From Mariniflexile jejuense (lineage in GTDB: Bacteria > Bacteroidota > Bacteroidia > Flavobacteriales > Flavobacteriaceae): a stretch of 64,000 nt of DNA. The notes beneath the pieces were generated by a model. That model saw only the letters and a program-made list of their open reading frames with translations. It was not told the origin of the DNA and made no database searches. Position numbers and translations under genes: made by a program. The number at the start of each line of letters is the position of its first letter. The first letter of the stretch is position 1. The stretch spans positions 2,232,001-2,296,000 of the forward strand of contig NZ_JBHTJI010000001.1 in assembly GCF_042675665.1 (NCBI RefSeq), in the 5' to 3' direction. This document shows positions 26,040 to 35,455 of this stretch, in pieces.

Positions 26040-26426
26040 ATGAAAAAAAGAGTTACAGGCATTGGTGGTTTGTTTTTTAAAACCAACGACCCAAAAGCAT
26101 CAAAAGATTGGTACAAAAAACATTTAGGATTTAATACCGATGATTATGGATGCACATTTTGGTGGAAAGATAAAGAAGGAAACGATTGCTCAACCCAATG
26201 GAGTCCGTTTGCAGAAAACACTAAATATTTCGAGCCTTCAAAAAAAGAGTTCATGTTTAATTATCGGGTTGAAAATTTAGAAGAACTCCTTAAGGTTTTA
26301 AAAGAAGAAGGCGTAACCATTGTTGGCAACATGGAAGAATTTGACTATGGAAAATTTGGTTGGATTTTAGATAATGACGGTAATAAAATAGAACTTTGGG
26401 AACCTAAAGACAGTGCTTTTTTGTAA
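26040..26426 (+). CDS. VOC family protein (glyoxalase/bleomycin-resistance fold)
   Basis: 128 residues with the two beta-alpha-beta-beta-beta repeats of the vicinal oxygen chelate fold: GGLFFKTNDPKASKDWYKKHLGF at the start and FGWILDNDGNKIELWEP at the end, whose Glu is the usual metal-ligand position. Substrate unknown. It directly follows a truncated relative on the same strand. Confidence 0.9.
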   Translation: MKKRVTGIGGLFFKTNDPKASKDWYKKHLGFNTDDYGCTFWWKDKEGNDCSTQWSPFAENTKYFEPSKKEFMFNYRVENLEELLKVLKEEGVTIVGNMEEFDYGKFGWILDNDGNKIELWEPKDSAFL

Positions 26427-26475
26427 AAATTTGAAATAACACCCCAAAAACCATCAACCAAAAACCACCAACCAC

Positions 26476-27225
26476 ATGCTTGAAACTTTCAACCTAACAA
26501 CACTACAATGGATTTCTATTGGCTTTGCAGGGTTTATTTTAGGATTATCAAAATCGGGCATAAAAGGCATAAGTATTATTATTGTCATTATTTTGGCTTA
26601 TGTTTTTGGCGAAAAAGCTTCAACGGGCATTTTATTACCCATGCTTATTTTTGCCGATATTTTTGCAGTTGTTTATTATAACAAACATGCGCAGTGGCAT
26701 TATATTATAAAACTGTTGCCTACTATGATTATTGGGGTTTTGGTAGGTGTTTGGGTTGGTAATCATATTTCCGAAGTGGTTTTTAAACGCATTATGGCAG
26801 TTATCATTATAGCATCTGTTTTCATTATGTTTTTTATGGAAAACCGAAAAAATAGTGCTGTACCTACTAATAAATGGTTTTCTAATTCGGCGGGGTTTAT
26901 GGCAGGTTTTACAACCATGGTTGGTAATTTGGCTGGACCTATTTCCGATGTTTATTTTCTGGCGATGCGTTTACCAAAAAACGAATTTATAGGTACTGCG
27001 GCTTGGTTATTTTTTATTGTAAATGTGTTTAAGCTACCCTTTCATATTTTTGTATGGAATACAGTAAGCATGGAAACGTTAACCTTAAACACGGTTTTAA
27101 TACCCACTACTATTTTAGGCTTTTTCTTAGGTGCTTATATTGTAAAACTAATATCGAATATAAATTACAGACGTTTTGTGTTTATTGTAACTGCTTTAGG
27201 TGGAATTGTTATGTTGTTTAGGTAA
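26476..27225 (+). CDS. TSUP family transporter (TauE/SafE-like)
   Basis: 249 residues with about eight hydrophobic segments. GFILGLSKSGIKGISIII at the N-terminus and the repeated half starting SAGFMAGFTTMVGNLAGPI are the duplicated signature of sulfite exporter TauE/SafE proteins. An inner-membrane anion transporter of unknown substrate (sulfur or carboxylate compounds in known relatives). It lies 50 bp after the VOC gene, probably separately initiated. Confidence 0.88.
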   Translation: MLETFNLTTLQWISIGFAGFILGLSKSGIKGISIIIVIILAYVFGEKASTGILLPMLIFADIFAVVYYNKHAQWHYIIKLLPTMIIGVLVGVWVGNHISEVVFKRIMAVIIIASVFIMFFMENRKNSAVPTNKWFSNSAGFMAGFTTMVGNLAGPISDVYFLAMRLPKNEFIGTAAWLFFIVNVFKLPFHIFVWNTVSMETLTLNTVLIPTTILGFFLGAYIVKLISNINYRRFVFIVTALGGIVMLFR

Positions 27226-27288
27226 CATAAAAAGTTTTACATATGTTTTTTTATTACTTTTAAGGTACTAACTATAAAACAGTTAATC

Positions 27289-27689
27289 ATGCAAGAAGAA
27301 AAAAATTTAGGAGACGATTTAAAACACAAAGCAAAAGAATTTGCTGAAGATGCTAAAGAAGCTGCAACCGAGTTTACAGAAGAAGCCAAACAAGTCTAAG
27401 TGATGGTAAAAACGTGGCAATTATTGCGCACATTACGTTAATTGGCTGGATTATAGCCTTGGTAATGAACAACGGTAATAAAAACGAATTAGCTTCATTT
27501 TACATTAGGCAAATGTTGGGTTTAATGATTATATCGTTCCTTTTATATTTTATACCTCTTGTGGGTTGGGTATTAAATTTAGGCTTAATTGCCCTTTGGG
27601 TAATAAGTTTAATAGGTGCTTTAGAAGGACAAAAAAAATTAGTACCAATTGTAGGTGAGTATTTTCAAGATTGGTTTAAATCTTTATAA
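27289..27689 (+). pseudogene. Frameshifted small membrane protein (acidic helix plus DUF4870-like membrane part)
   Basis: Frame 1 (27289-27399) encodes a 36-residue Glu/Lys/Ala-rich helix ending in EEAKQV and a TAA stop. Reading one base back at that point continues as LSDGKNVAIIAHITLIGW and runs to 27689. The joined product (acidic amphipathic helix followed by three membrane segments) has the layout I recall for intact flavobacterial relatives. So a single missing base near 27394-27396 has split the gene. The second half could restart from the GTG at 27414 to give a 91-residue membrane protein. Either a true mutation or an assembly error is possible. The zero-frame codons GCC AAA CAA GTC do not form a standard -1 slippery heptamer. 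Confidence 0.65.
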
Positions 27690-27692
27690 AAG

Positions 27693-27725
27693 ACAAAGCC
27701 CTAAACACAGTTTAGGGCTTTGTTA
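27693..27725. terminator. Bidirectional terminator between convergent genes
   Basis: ACAAAGCCCTAAA and TTTAGGGCTTTGT form a perfect 13-bp stem with a 5-nt loop. It is placed between the membrane-protein remnant (rightward) and the T9SS gene remnant (leftward). Confidence 0.8.
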
Positions 27726-27728
27726 TAA

Positions 27729-29279
27729 TTATTTTACAGAAATTAAATGCGTTTCAATTGTGTTATTAAACCAAATTGTTAACACATACAAACCAGATTT
27801 AAATTCACTTACATTAATAGTTGTTTCAAAATTATTTTTAAATTTTATGTTTTCTTTTTCTACTCCAAACATATCATGCAGTGAAGCTTTAATTTGTGTA
27901 CCTGTATAAGGTATGTTATTAGCATCTACTAAGTTTATATAAACAATATTGTTTGTAGGATTTGGATGTACTTTAAAAACTGTAGATGATTGACTACTTT
28001 TTAAGGCTATTGAAGTGTTTAGCGAATTACAATTACCAACAAAATCATCGGTAAAAACAGAATTTACTCCGCATCCATTACTAACCGAAACAGTAAAAGC
28101 TACATTGCCACTAAAGTTTTTTGAAAATTTTAATATAAACCCATCATTTGTAAAGCCAGCAAAAGTGTTTAAAGGCATACCTGCAACTACTACACTGTAA
28201 TTTAAAAAACTACTTTTATTACTTATTGTATAAGGTACATAATGATACTTTGTATCACAAAACTCATTTTCAAAAGACCCTCTAGCTACGTTAAAATTTG
28301 GTGGCGAACCACCAAAAATATTTTTTTATACACTGTACGATTGACCACAACCATTTGATATATTTGCAGTTAAAGTAACGTCTCCGCTACCTATTAAATT
28401 AAAAGTAACTCCCGTATTGGTAATACCACTTAAAGTACCAACATTATTATTAGATAAACTCCAAGTTACTATTTGCCCAGGTAATACATTTTCTGATCCA
28501 AAATTAAATATACTGCTGCCATTACAAATTGTTGAAGCACCAGAAATGGCTGTGATGGTTTTGGCAATACTAGAACGTGAAACGGTACATGTTTTTAAAG
28601 ATTGTGCTACTCCATTAATATAGGGTGTAACTAAAACCGAAGACGGCAAATTGCCTGCAGAGTTAGGTGTTAACGTTATGCTATTAGCCGTTTGGCTAAC
28701 CAATGCCCAACCAACATAGCTCCAATTATAAGTTACAGTTGCACCACTAGGTATATTTGCAGCTGCTACCGTAAATGTTTTAGGGCTCAAATTATCGCAT
28801 GCTAAACTTAATGTTGATGGAGACAAAGAAAATGATGGAAGTGGTGTTTTGATTAATGGATATTAGCAACTTTGAGTTTTTGCACTTGTATCAGTTTTAC
28901 ACTCAATATATATACTACTTCCAGTAACTTGAATATCGCCTGCTGATATATTTGCTGTAATCTGCCCATTAAATTCTGTATTGTTATTTGTCCAACTACC
29001 AGATTGAACAATATTACTTGCTTTTGATGTTCCAATAGAACCAATAGCATATTTTAATAGAATATCCAAATCACAATTACCAACAACTTGATTTGATGGT
29101 TTTGTCAATTTAAAATTAATAGTAATACTATTATTTGCATTCGAACCGAAATCTATCAAACTGCAATTAGAAATAGTAGATTGATTATTAACCAATACAT
29201 TTGTTATAGTGGTTGTAATTTGAGCATAAGATTTACATATTAAAATGAGTGTAAATACTAGAATAAATTTTAGTTTCAT
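27729..29279 (-). pseudogene. Secreted type IX sorting-domain protein with two in-frame stop codons
   Basis: One continuous reading frame of about 517 codons, broken only by two TAA codons (28863-28865 and 28326-28328) with no frameshift. Part 1 has a signal peptide (ILVFTLILICKSYAQ) and a beta-rich domain. Part 2 has Ig/PKD-like repeats (ATVTYNWSYVGWAL, GQIVTWSLSNNNVGTLSG). Part 3 ends with the type IX sorting domain (VFKVHPNPTNNIVYINL...GLYVLTIW). Across the stops the sense reads KTQSC*YPLIK and SYSV*KNIFGG, both natural continuations. The intact protein would be an exported surface or adhesive protein; as read, only a short secreted fragment would be made, without its sorting signal. Confidence 0.75.
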
Positions 29280-29313
29280 TTTATAAATATTAGTTTTTAT
29301 AAAACCTTTAAAA

Positions 29314-29856
29314 TTATTTTTCTAAATGTATTTGTAAACCTAAAGCAAATCTAAAATCATTTGAAGTGTGAGTATCAAATTCTGTAGAACTATAGTCTAA
29401 AGTAAGTTCTAATCCTACACTACTATTAAAATAAATAACAGGTCCTGCTTTAAATCTATAATTCCTACCATTGCTAACTGAAAAATTTTTGGTTTTTGAA
29501 TAATAATAATTGTAATTAGCATCTGCAAAAACATTTATTCTTTTTTCAGGATTTAAGAAGTAGTATCTAATAAAAGGTCCCATCCCAAAACCTATGTTTG
29601 AAGGGCCACCGCTAGGTTTCCCGTAGTTAAAATTAGCATTTAAACCTCCTGCAAATTGGTTGGTAAAAAAATAACCTATATTAGGGTAAAGCCCTATTCC
29701 ATGTGAAGATCCTAAGGATTCTCCATTTTCTCCTTTAATTTCAGAATTATAAAAATTTCCACTTCCTCCTACCATCCAATTTCCTTGGGTAATTTGGGCA
29801 TTTAGTGTTGTAGCAATAGCAAATACTAAAAAGAAAAATAATGTTAATGTTTTCAT
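29314..29856 (-). CDS. Outer-membrane beta-barrel protein (porin-like, small barrel)
   Basis: 180 residues: signal peptide ending TTLNAQ, then alternating beta-strands ending in an aromatic/charged terminal strand (RFALGLQIHLEK). This is the pattern of 8-stranded outer-membrane barrels. Repeated Tyr/Asn-rich strands (ADANYNYYYSKTKNF) are typical. Function unknown. It precedes the broken T9SS gene by 34 bp on the same strand, so the two were probably one transcript. Confidence 0.8.
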   Translation of the reverse strand: MKTLTLFFFLVFAIATTLNAQITQGNWMVGGSGNFYNSEIKGENGESLGSSHGIGLYPNIGYFFTNQFAGGLNANFNYGKPSGGPSNIGFGMGPFIRYYFLNPEKRINVFADANYNYYYSKTKNFSVSNGRNYRFKAGPVIYFNSSVGLELTLDYSSTEFDTHTSNDFRFALGLQIHLEK

Positions 29857-30325
29857 GTTGTTAATAATAAATAGGTTAATTTTTGCAAATTGTTTTAAGT
29901 TAATAAACTTATAGTTTGTTTACTAAATTATTTTTTTGTTTGCTTATAACCTATATGTTTTTACCTATGTAGTCTATAAATTGTGGTCTATATGGTTGTG
30001 GTTAGTCTATTAAAAAAACGAGGTTGCCTAAACCCTGTTTGTTTAAAATACTTTAAACAAAAAAACTAGCGCTAGTTAAAAGTACTTTTTGGCTTTTACT
30101 ATTATTTGTATAGACTAAACAAAAAATAGTATTGGCATTACAAATGTAAAAAAAAAAAAAAACAAGAAAATGCAACTTTTTTTGTAAAAAATGGTTTATT
30201 TGTTAAAAACACAAAAAAGCGTTACGGGTTTACCGTAAGAAAAGAATTTCACTATAATAGTTTTGTGTAGATTGCTGAAATTCAATTAGAAAGATTGCTT
30301 AGGTCATCTTGCTGTCGCAATAACG
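29857..30325. other. 469-bp gene-free region with palindromes and an A15 run
   Basis: No coding sequence is seen on either strand. It holds a 14-bp palindrome AACTAGCGCTAGTT (30064-30077), immediately followed by the 12-bp palindrome AAAAGTACTTTT (30078-30089). A run of 15 A residues lies at 30148-30162. The right end (30292-30327) is a remnant of a dispersed repeat. The promoter of the leftward barrel gene should lie here, but no exact TAnnTTTG box was found. Confidence 0.6.
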
Positions 30326-30327
30326 TT
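30292..30327. repeat. Remnant of a short dispersed repeat at the acyltransferase 3' end
   Basis: AGATTGCTT...TCGCAATAACGTT resembles the G/C-richer remnant at 13744-13771 (AGATTACTT...TCGCAAAGACGTT). It reaches the stop codon of the acyltransferase gene. Similarity is partial. Confidence 0.35.
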
Positions 30328-32155
30328 AATCATCATTACTTTCCATAAGTTTACGCTCTAACTCTGCTTGAAATTCTTCCATAACAGGGCGAACGGTGCT
30401 TTCGGGTAAGTCGGCAATTTTAATATACATTAAACCATCTACGGCATTATTAAATAATGGGTCTACGTTAAACGCTACTAATTTGGCGTTTTGCTTTATG
30501 TACTTTTTTAATAGCACTGGTAAACGCAACGCTCCTGGTTCAATTTCATCAATTACCTTATCAAATTTATTTAAATCTGCTTCGGTTTCATCAAATACAA
30601 AGTCTTTATCGGCATCCTTTAATTTTACCTTAAATTCTTTTTTAGGATGTACATATTGTGCTATATATGGGTCATAATAATGCGATTTCATAAACTCAAT
30701 CATTAGTGATTTTGAGAAGTTTGAAAACTGATTACTGATACTTACACCACCTATTAAAAACTTATGTTCGGGGTAACGAAGCGTTGTGTGTACAATGCCT
30801 TTCCAAAGTAAAAATAAGGGCATTGGTTTTTGTTGGTATTCTTTTATGATGAATGCACGTCCCATTTCTATAGATTGGCTCATCATTTTATGTAGTTCGG
30901 GTTCAAATCTAAAAAGGTCTTGCAAATAAAAACCATCTATACCATAATTTTTAAAAATTTCTGAACCCAAACCCATTCTGTAAGCTCCTGCAAGCACATT
31001 ACTTTCATTATCCCATAAAAACATATGGTGGTAGTAATTATCAAACGCATCTAAATCAATCGCTTCATTGGTGCCTTCACCTACTTCTCTAAATGTGATT
31101 TCGCGTAAGCGACCAATTTCACGAAGTATATTAGGTATTTTATTTGCCTGCGCTAAAAAAACTTCGTAGTTTTTACTTTGTAATAACCTAGAATCATCAC
31201 TGCGCAAAGCTTCAACTTCTTGCATCATTAATTCTGTTGCTACTGGTGTAACAATACGTTTTGGGGTTTTTGGGGTTTTTAAAGTAGATTGTATATTGTC
31301 TAATATTTTCGGTTTATCTTCAAAAGCATTAGAAAGCATATAGGTTTTTCGTCTTAAAAATTCTGAAAAATCCTCAAGAGATGTATGTTCTTTTTGGTCT
31401 TCTACAGAAATTGGTTTTCCTATACGAACTTTAATTGTGCGTCGTTTTTGGGTTAATACTTCCGAAGGTAATTTAGCGGTTCTAAACGTGTCGCTAATTT
31501 TTGAAAGTTTGTAAAATAGTCTACTGTTTTTAGCATGAAAATATATAGGAACTACAGGAACTTCTGCTTTTTTAACCAATTTCATGGCAGAAGCTTCCCA
31601 TGGTTTATCAACCACTAATTTGCCATCTCTATAAGTAGAAACTTCACCCGCTGGAAAAATACCTAATGGGCGACCTTCTCGTAAATGAAGAATTGAATTT
31701 TTAAATCCAACAAGGCTAGATTTAACATCTTTTCGATCTTCAAACGGATTTACAGGCATGATGTAAGGTGCCATAGGCTCGATACGGTGCAATAAAAAGT
31801 TGGCAATTATTTTAAAATCGTTTCGTTGCTCCAACATTAATTTTAAAAGCAATATACCATCAATACCTCCTAGCGGATGGTTTGACACGGTAATATAAGC
31901 ACCATCTTTGGGCAGCCGTTTTAAATCTTCCTCTGGAATCTCGAATTTAATTTGAAATTCATCTAAAATTTTATCTAAAAATTCGACACCTTCTAGGTGT
32001 TTATGGCGTTTGTAAAATTTATTTAAGGTAGATATTTTTAACACTTTCATAAGTAACCAACCTATAAACGTTCCTACAAACCCATAGTTATCTACGTTTA
32101 TTACTTTAGCTACTTCTTTAGCTGAGACTAATCCTGAATCTTGTTGTTTGGTCAT
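30326..32155 (-). CDS. Bifunctional acyltransferase, PlsC-like plus OlsB-like (aminolipid synthesis, OlsF type)
   Basis: 609 residues. The N-terminal half (about 60-290) is a lysophospholipid-type acyltransferase with NHPLGGIDG (His-Asp catalytic motif) and LGIFPAGEVSTYRDG. The C-terminal half (about 345-520) is a GNAT-like N-acyltransferase of the OlsB hemolysin-type family (AGAYRMGLGSEIF, GRAFIIKEYQQKPMPLFLLWKG). Such fusions (OlsF) make ornithine or related glycine lipids by N-acylating an amino acid with a 3-hydroxy fatty acid and then O-acylating it. In this phylum glycine and serineglycine lipids are likely products. It acts at the inner membrane. The fused order is directly seen; the amino acid used is inferred. 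Confidence 0.85.
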   Translation of the reverse strand: MTKQQDSGLVSAKEVAKVINVDNYGFVGTFIGWLLMKVLKISTLNKFYKRHKHLEGVEFLDKILDEFQIKFEIPEEDLKRLPKDGAYITVSNHPLGGIDGILLLKLMLEQRNDFKIIANFLLHRIEPMAPYIMPVNPFEDRKDVKSSLVGFKNSILHLREGRPLGIFPAGEVSTYRDGKLVVDKPWEASAMKLVKKAEVPVVPIYFHAKNSRLFYKLSKISDTFRTAKLPSEVLTQKRRTIKVRIGKPISVEDQKEHTSLEDFSEFLRRKTYMLSNAFEDKPKILDNIQSTLKTPKTPKRIVTPVATELMMQEVEALRSDDSRLLQSKNYEVFLAQANKIPNILREIGRLREITFREVGEGTNEAIDLDAFDNYYHHMFLWDNESNVLAGAYRMGLGSEIFKNYGIDGFYLQDLFRFEPELHKMMSQSIEMGRAFIIKEYQQKPMPLFLLWKGIVHTTLRYPEHKFLIGGVSISNQFSNFSKSLMIEFMKSHYYDPYIAQYVHPKKEFKVKLKDADKDFVFDETEADLNKFDKVIDEIEPGALRLPVLLKKYIKQNAKLVAFNVDPLFNNAVDGLMYIKIADLPESTVRPVMEEFQAELERKLMESNDD

Positions 32156-32177
32156 GACTGTAAATGTACTAAATTGT

Positions 32178-33428
32178 TTATTTACTTACTACTTGAACAG
32201 TTTCTTGTGTTAATTGTTTTAACAACACGGTTTTACCTGCTTCAATTTGTGAAATTGCAGCTTGGTTGTAATGACGTATTGTGTAAAGTGAAACATTTTC
32301 GTGACAAGTAACCTTGAATTTTGCTTTTAAATGATGTAATAATTTATCAAGATTATTGTAAACATTATCTACACATACTGAAAAACTAATGGCCGAATTT
32401 TGAATAACATCTACCTTCATTTTGTATAAGTGTAGCAAATTAAAAATTTCGCTAATATTTTCTTCAACAATGTATGAGAAATCTAGCGATGATAACGAAA
32501 TTAATACTTGGTCTTTTTTTACAATAAAACATGGCACCATAGGCTCTAAGGTAATGTTTTTTCCTATTCTAGTTCCTGCTGCTTCGGGGTTTAAAAACGA
32601 CTTAACATACAGCGGAATTTCTTTTCCTTGAAGTGGTTGCAAAGTTTTTGGATGTATAACCGATGCACCATAAAAAGCCAATTCAATAGCTTCTCTATAA
32701 CTTATTTGGTTAAGTAATTGGGCGTTTTCAAAATACCGCGGATCTGCATTTAAAACACCAGGTACATCTTTCCAAATGGTAACGCTTTCAGCATTTAAAC
32801 AATAGGCGTAAATGGCTGCTGTATAATCACTTCCTTCTCTGCCCAATGTTGTAGTAAAATTGTTTGTATCGCTACCCAAAAACCCTTGTGTGATATTTAA
32901 AACAGTTGTATTGAAATTGGTTGTTATTAAACGCTGTGTATCTTCCCAGTTTACGTTGCCTCTACGGTAATAATTATCGGTTTTAATTTGCTCTCGCACA
33001 TCTATCCAATTATTTTTTATACCAATTGTATTAAAATAGTCGCTAAGAATAAGGGTTGAAATTAATTCACCATAACCAATAACTTGGTCGTAAACAAAAT
33101 TATAATCAGGTGATTTGTTTGTGTTAAAAAAAGCGTTTAACTCATTAAAAAAAGTAGTTACTTTTTTAAAAACAGGATGGTTATCATTTTCAAATAAGTC
33201 TAATAAGATTTGATTGTGGTACTTTTTCACATCTTGAATAGCACTTTGCAATTCTGACTTATTTTCAAAATAATTTTTAATAACAACTTCTAAAGCATTT
33301 GTTGTTTTTCCCATTGCAGAAACGACAATTAGTGTGTTTTTGTAACCTACTTTTTGCAATACTGAAGCTACATTTTTTACACCATCAGCATCTTTAACCG
33401 ATGCACCACCAAATTTGAAAACTTGCAT
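32178..33428 (-). CDS. lysC: Aspartate kinase
   Basis: 416 residues, monofunctional. Motifs: KFGGASVKD at the N-terminus (usual KFGGTSV), TLGREGSDYTAAIYA (usual GRGGSDxTA) and IWKDVPGVLNADPR. An ACT regulatory region lies from about 300 onwards. It makes aspartyl phosphate, the first step towards Lys, Thr and Met. It is tightly flanked: a GNAT gene ends 1 bp upstream, and the aminolipid acyltransferase begins 22 bp downstream, so the three are probably one leftward operon. The two variant motif residues deserve note but keep the essential Lys and Ser-Asp positions. Confidence 0.93.
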   Translation of the reverse strand: MQVFKFGGASVKDADGVKNVASVLQKVGYKNTLIVVSAMGKTTNALEVVIKNYFENKSELQSAIQDVKKYHNQILLDLFENDNHPVFKKVTTFFNELNAFFNTNKSPDYNFVYDQVIGYGELISTLILSDYFNTIGIKNNWIDVREQIKTDNYYRRGNVNWEDTQRLITTNFNTTVLNITQGFLGSDTNNFTTTLGREGSDYTAAIYAYCLNAESVTIWKDVPGVLNADPRYFENAQLLNQISYREAIELAFYGASVIHPKTLQPLQGKEIPLYVKSFLNPEAAGTRIGKNITLEPMVPCFIVKKDQVLISLSSLDFSYIVEENISEIFNLLHLYKMKVDVIQNSAISFSVCVDNVYNNLDKLLHHLKAKFKVTCHENVSLYTIRHYNQAAISQIEAGKTVLLKQLTQETVQVVSK

Positions 33429-33429
33429 A

Positions 33430-33909
33430 CTATAATTTTGATATGTAATTTTTTATACTCTGTTCATCCATATGAACCACGCGCCATTCGTCTTTAATTT
33501 GTGCGCCTTTTTGTTTATAAAATGCTATTGCTGGTTCGTTCCAATCTAAAACTTCCCAATTTATACGTTTTACCCCAAGTTGATGCCCATATTTTACAAT
33601 TTCATCTAAAAGTGCCGAACCTAAACCTATACCTCTGCTAGTTTCATTAACTATTAAATCTTCTAAATGGATTGTTTTTCCTTTCCATGTAGAATAACGG
33701 TTATACCCTAAAGCTATGCCTTCAATTTTAGAATTTATTTCTGCCACAAAACAAAAAAATGCAGGATGTTCGCCAAAACCATCGTTTTGTAAATTTTCAA
33801 CGGTTATTACTACCGCTTCGGGTTCTTTTTCAAAGTGTGCTAACTGGTTTATTAGCGCTAGCACTTGTGGCATATCTTCTTTTTTTGCCTTTCTAATTGT
33901 AAAATTCAT
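33430..33909 (-). CDS. GNAT family N-acetyltransferase (diamine acetyltransferase-like)
   Basis: 159 residues of the GNAT fold. The acetyl-CoA loop is seen as RGIGLGSALLDEIV, preceded by IHLEDLIVNETS and followed by NWEVLDWNEPAIAFYKQKGA. This is the pattern of spermidine/diamine-type acetyltransferases. Substrate is not certain. It is the first gene of the leftward operon with lysC and the aminolipid acyltransferase, and is divergent from fbp with an 89-120 bp shared upstream region. Confidence 0.9.
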   Translation of the reverse strand: MNFTIRKAKKEDMPQVLALINQLAHFEKEPEAVVITVENLQNDGFGEHPAFFCFVAEINSKIEGIALGYNRYSTWKGKTIHLEDLIVNETSRGIGLGSALLDEIVKYGHQLGVKRINWEVLDWNEPAIAFYKQKGAQIKDEWRVVHMDEQSIKNYISKL

Positions 33910-34028
33910 AATATTTTTTAATTATTTCAAAGATAGCTTAAAGTTGAATATTTAAACTATTAATCTTTGACGAAAACGTTGTAGTTCATTAAAAAATAAT
34001 GGATATTTGCAGTATAAAAACCCAGTTT

Positions 34029-35036
34029 ATGTCTCACAAAAAGCAAACTTTAGGAGAATTTATAATTGAAAATCAATCGTCTTTCAAATATTCTTCAGGC
34101 GAATTATCAAGCCTACTTAACTCTATTCGATTAGCTGCTAAAATTGTAAACCACGAAGTTAATAAAGCTGGTTTAGTTGATATTATTGGTGCTGCTGGTG
34201 ATACAAACATACAAGGTGAAGACCAACAAAAATTGGATGTTTATGCCAACGAAAAGTTTATACAAACACTAACGAAGCGTAATATTGTTTGTGGAATTGC
34301 TAGTGAGGAGGAAGATGATTTTATTTCTATAAATAGTATTGATGAAAACCATCAGAATAAATATATTGTTTTAATTGACCCGCTTGATGGCTCTTCAAAT
34401 ATTGATGTAAACGTATCTGTTGGAACTATTTTTTCTATTTACAGACGTCTTACACCTGTTGGTACGCCTGTTACTATTGAAGATTTTTTACAAAAAGGTA
34501 ACCAGCAAGTAGCTGCAGGTTATATAGTTTATGGAACATCTACTATGTTGGTTTATACAACTGGTGATGGTGTTAATGGCTTTACACTAAACCCTGCTAT
34601 AGGCTCGTTTTATTTATCCCATCCAAGCATGCAATTTCCTGAAGATGGAAATATTTATTCTGTAAACGAGGGTAATTATATTCAATTTCCGCAAGGTGTA
34701 AAAGATTATATTAAATATTGTCAAAAAGACGAAGGCGACAGACCTTATACTTCAAGATATATTGGTTCGCTAGTTTCAGATTTTCATAGAAATATGATAA
34801 AAGGTGGTATTTATATGTATCCTCAAAGTTCTAAAAACCCAAACGGAAAGCTGCGTTTACTTTATGAATGTAACCCAATGGCTTTTTTAGCAGAACAAGC
34901 AAATGGTAAGGCTAGTGATGGTTTTACAAGAATTATGGATATACAACCAACCGAATTACATGAACGTGTTCCTTTTATTTGTGGAAGCAAAAACATGGTT
35001 GAAAAATGTGAAGAATTTATGCGTAACGCACAATAA
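34029..35036 (+). CDS. fbp: Class 1 fructose-1,6-bisphosphatase
   Basis: About 335 residues from ATG 34029 (MSHKKQTLGEF). An in-frame ATG at 33999 would add 10 residues but overlaps a probable promoter box (GATATTTG, 34002-34009), so the later start is preferred. Metal and substrate motif: VLIDPLDGSSNIDVNVSVG. Also GIASEEEDD and the C-terminal KLRLLYECNPMAFLAEQANG. It removes the 1-phosphate of fructose 1,6-bisphosphate in gluconeogenesis. Monocistronic. Confidence 0.94.
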   Translation: MSHKKQTLGEFIIENQSSFKYSSGELSSLLNSIRLAAKIVNHEVNKAGLVDIIGAAGDTNIQGEDQQKLDVYANEKFIQTLTKRNIVCGIASEEEDDFISINSIDENHQNKYIVLIDPLDGSSNIDVNVSVGTIFSIYRRLTPVGTPVTIEDFLQKGNQQVAAGYIVYGTSTMLVYTTGDGVNGFTLNPAIGSFYLSHPSMQFPEDGNIYSVNEGNYIQFPQGVKDYIKYCQKDEGDRPYTSRYIGSLVSDFHRNMIKGGIYMYPQSSKNPNGKLRLLYECNPMAFLAEQANGKASDGFTRIMDIQPTELHERVPFICGSKNMVEKCEEFMRNAQ

Positions 35037-35455
35037 TGCCTTTTTGAATAAAAAAAGCAATACATGAAAGTATTGGTTTCATAAAATGAAACTCCTAATG
35101 TTTAAGAACAAACGTGTGTTATAAAACAAACTTAAATAAAATTTAAAAAAAGAGTTTAAGTTTTTTTAACATCCTATTGGTTTTAACCTACAAATTTGGT
35201 GTTTTTGGTGTTTTTAGTGTTTTTTTTGCTATGTATTTCATTTTGATTTCGTTTAATGTTGAGATTAAACTTGTTTTGGTTTTAGTTGTTTTTAAATTAC
35301 CTAGGTAATTTACTTTCATCATTCAATAAATAGCTATTATAGTCGTTCTTTTTTGGAATGTAATTGTTATGTTATGCCAATTGCATTAGGTAGCACTAAT
35401 TTTAACAATAGCGCTACCATAATTGCTTTTCAGATTTGTATTATTTTTTACTTTC
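35037..35455. other. 419-bp gene-free region between fbp and carbonic anhydrase
   Basis: Convergent intergenic space without an open frame of note. It has a small hairpin (CAATAC...GTATTG) just after fbp, which may terminate fbp. A run of G-T-rich repeats (TTTGGTGTTTTTGGTGTTTT) lies near 35198-35225. A GGTAGC/GCTACC pair lies at 35389-35418. No clear RNA gene or regulatory site is recognised. Confidence 0.5.

Noticed and set aside
27382..27400. Programmed -1 frameshifting in the small membrane protein
   Set aside because: The zero-frame codons GCC AAA CAA GTC do not make an X-XXY-YYZ slippery heptamer, and no strong downstream stem was seen. A single-base loss is simpler.
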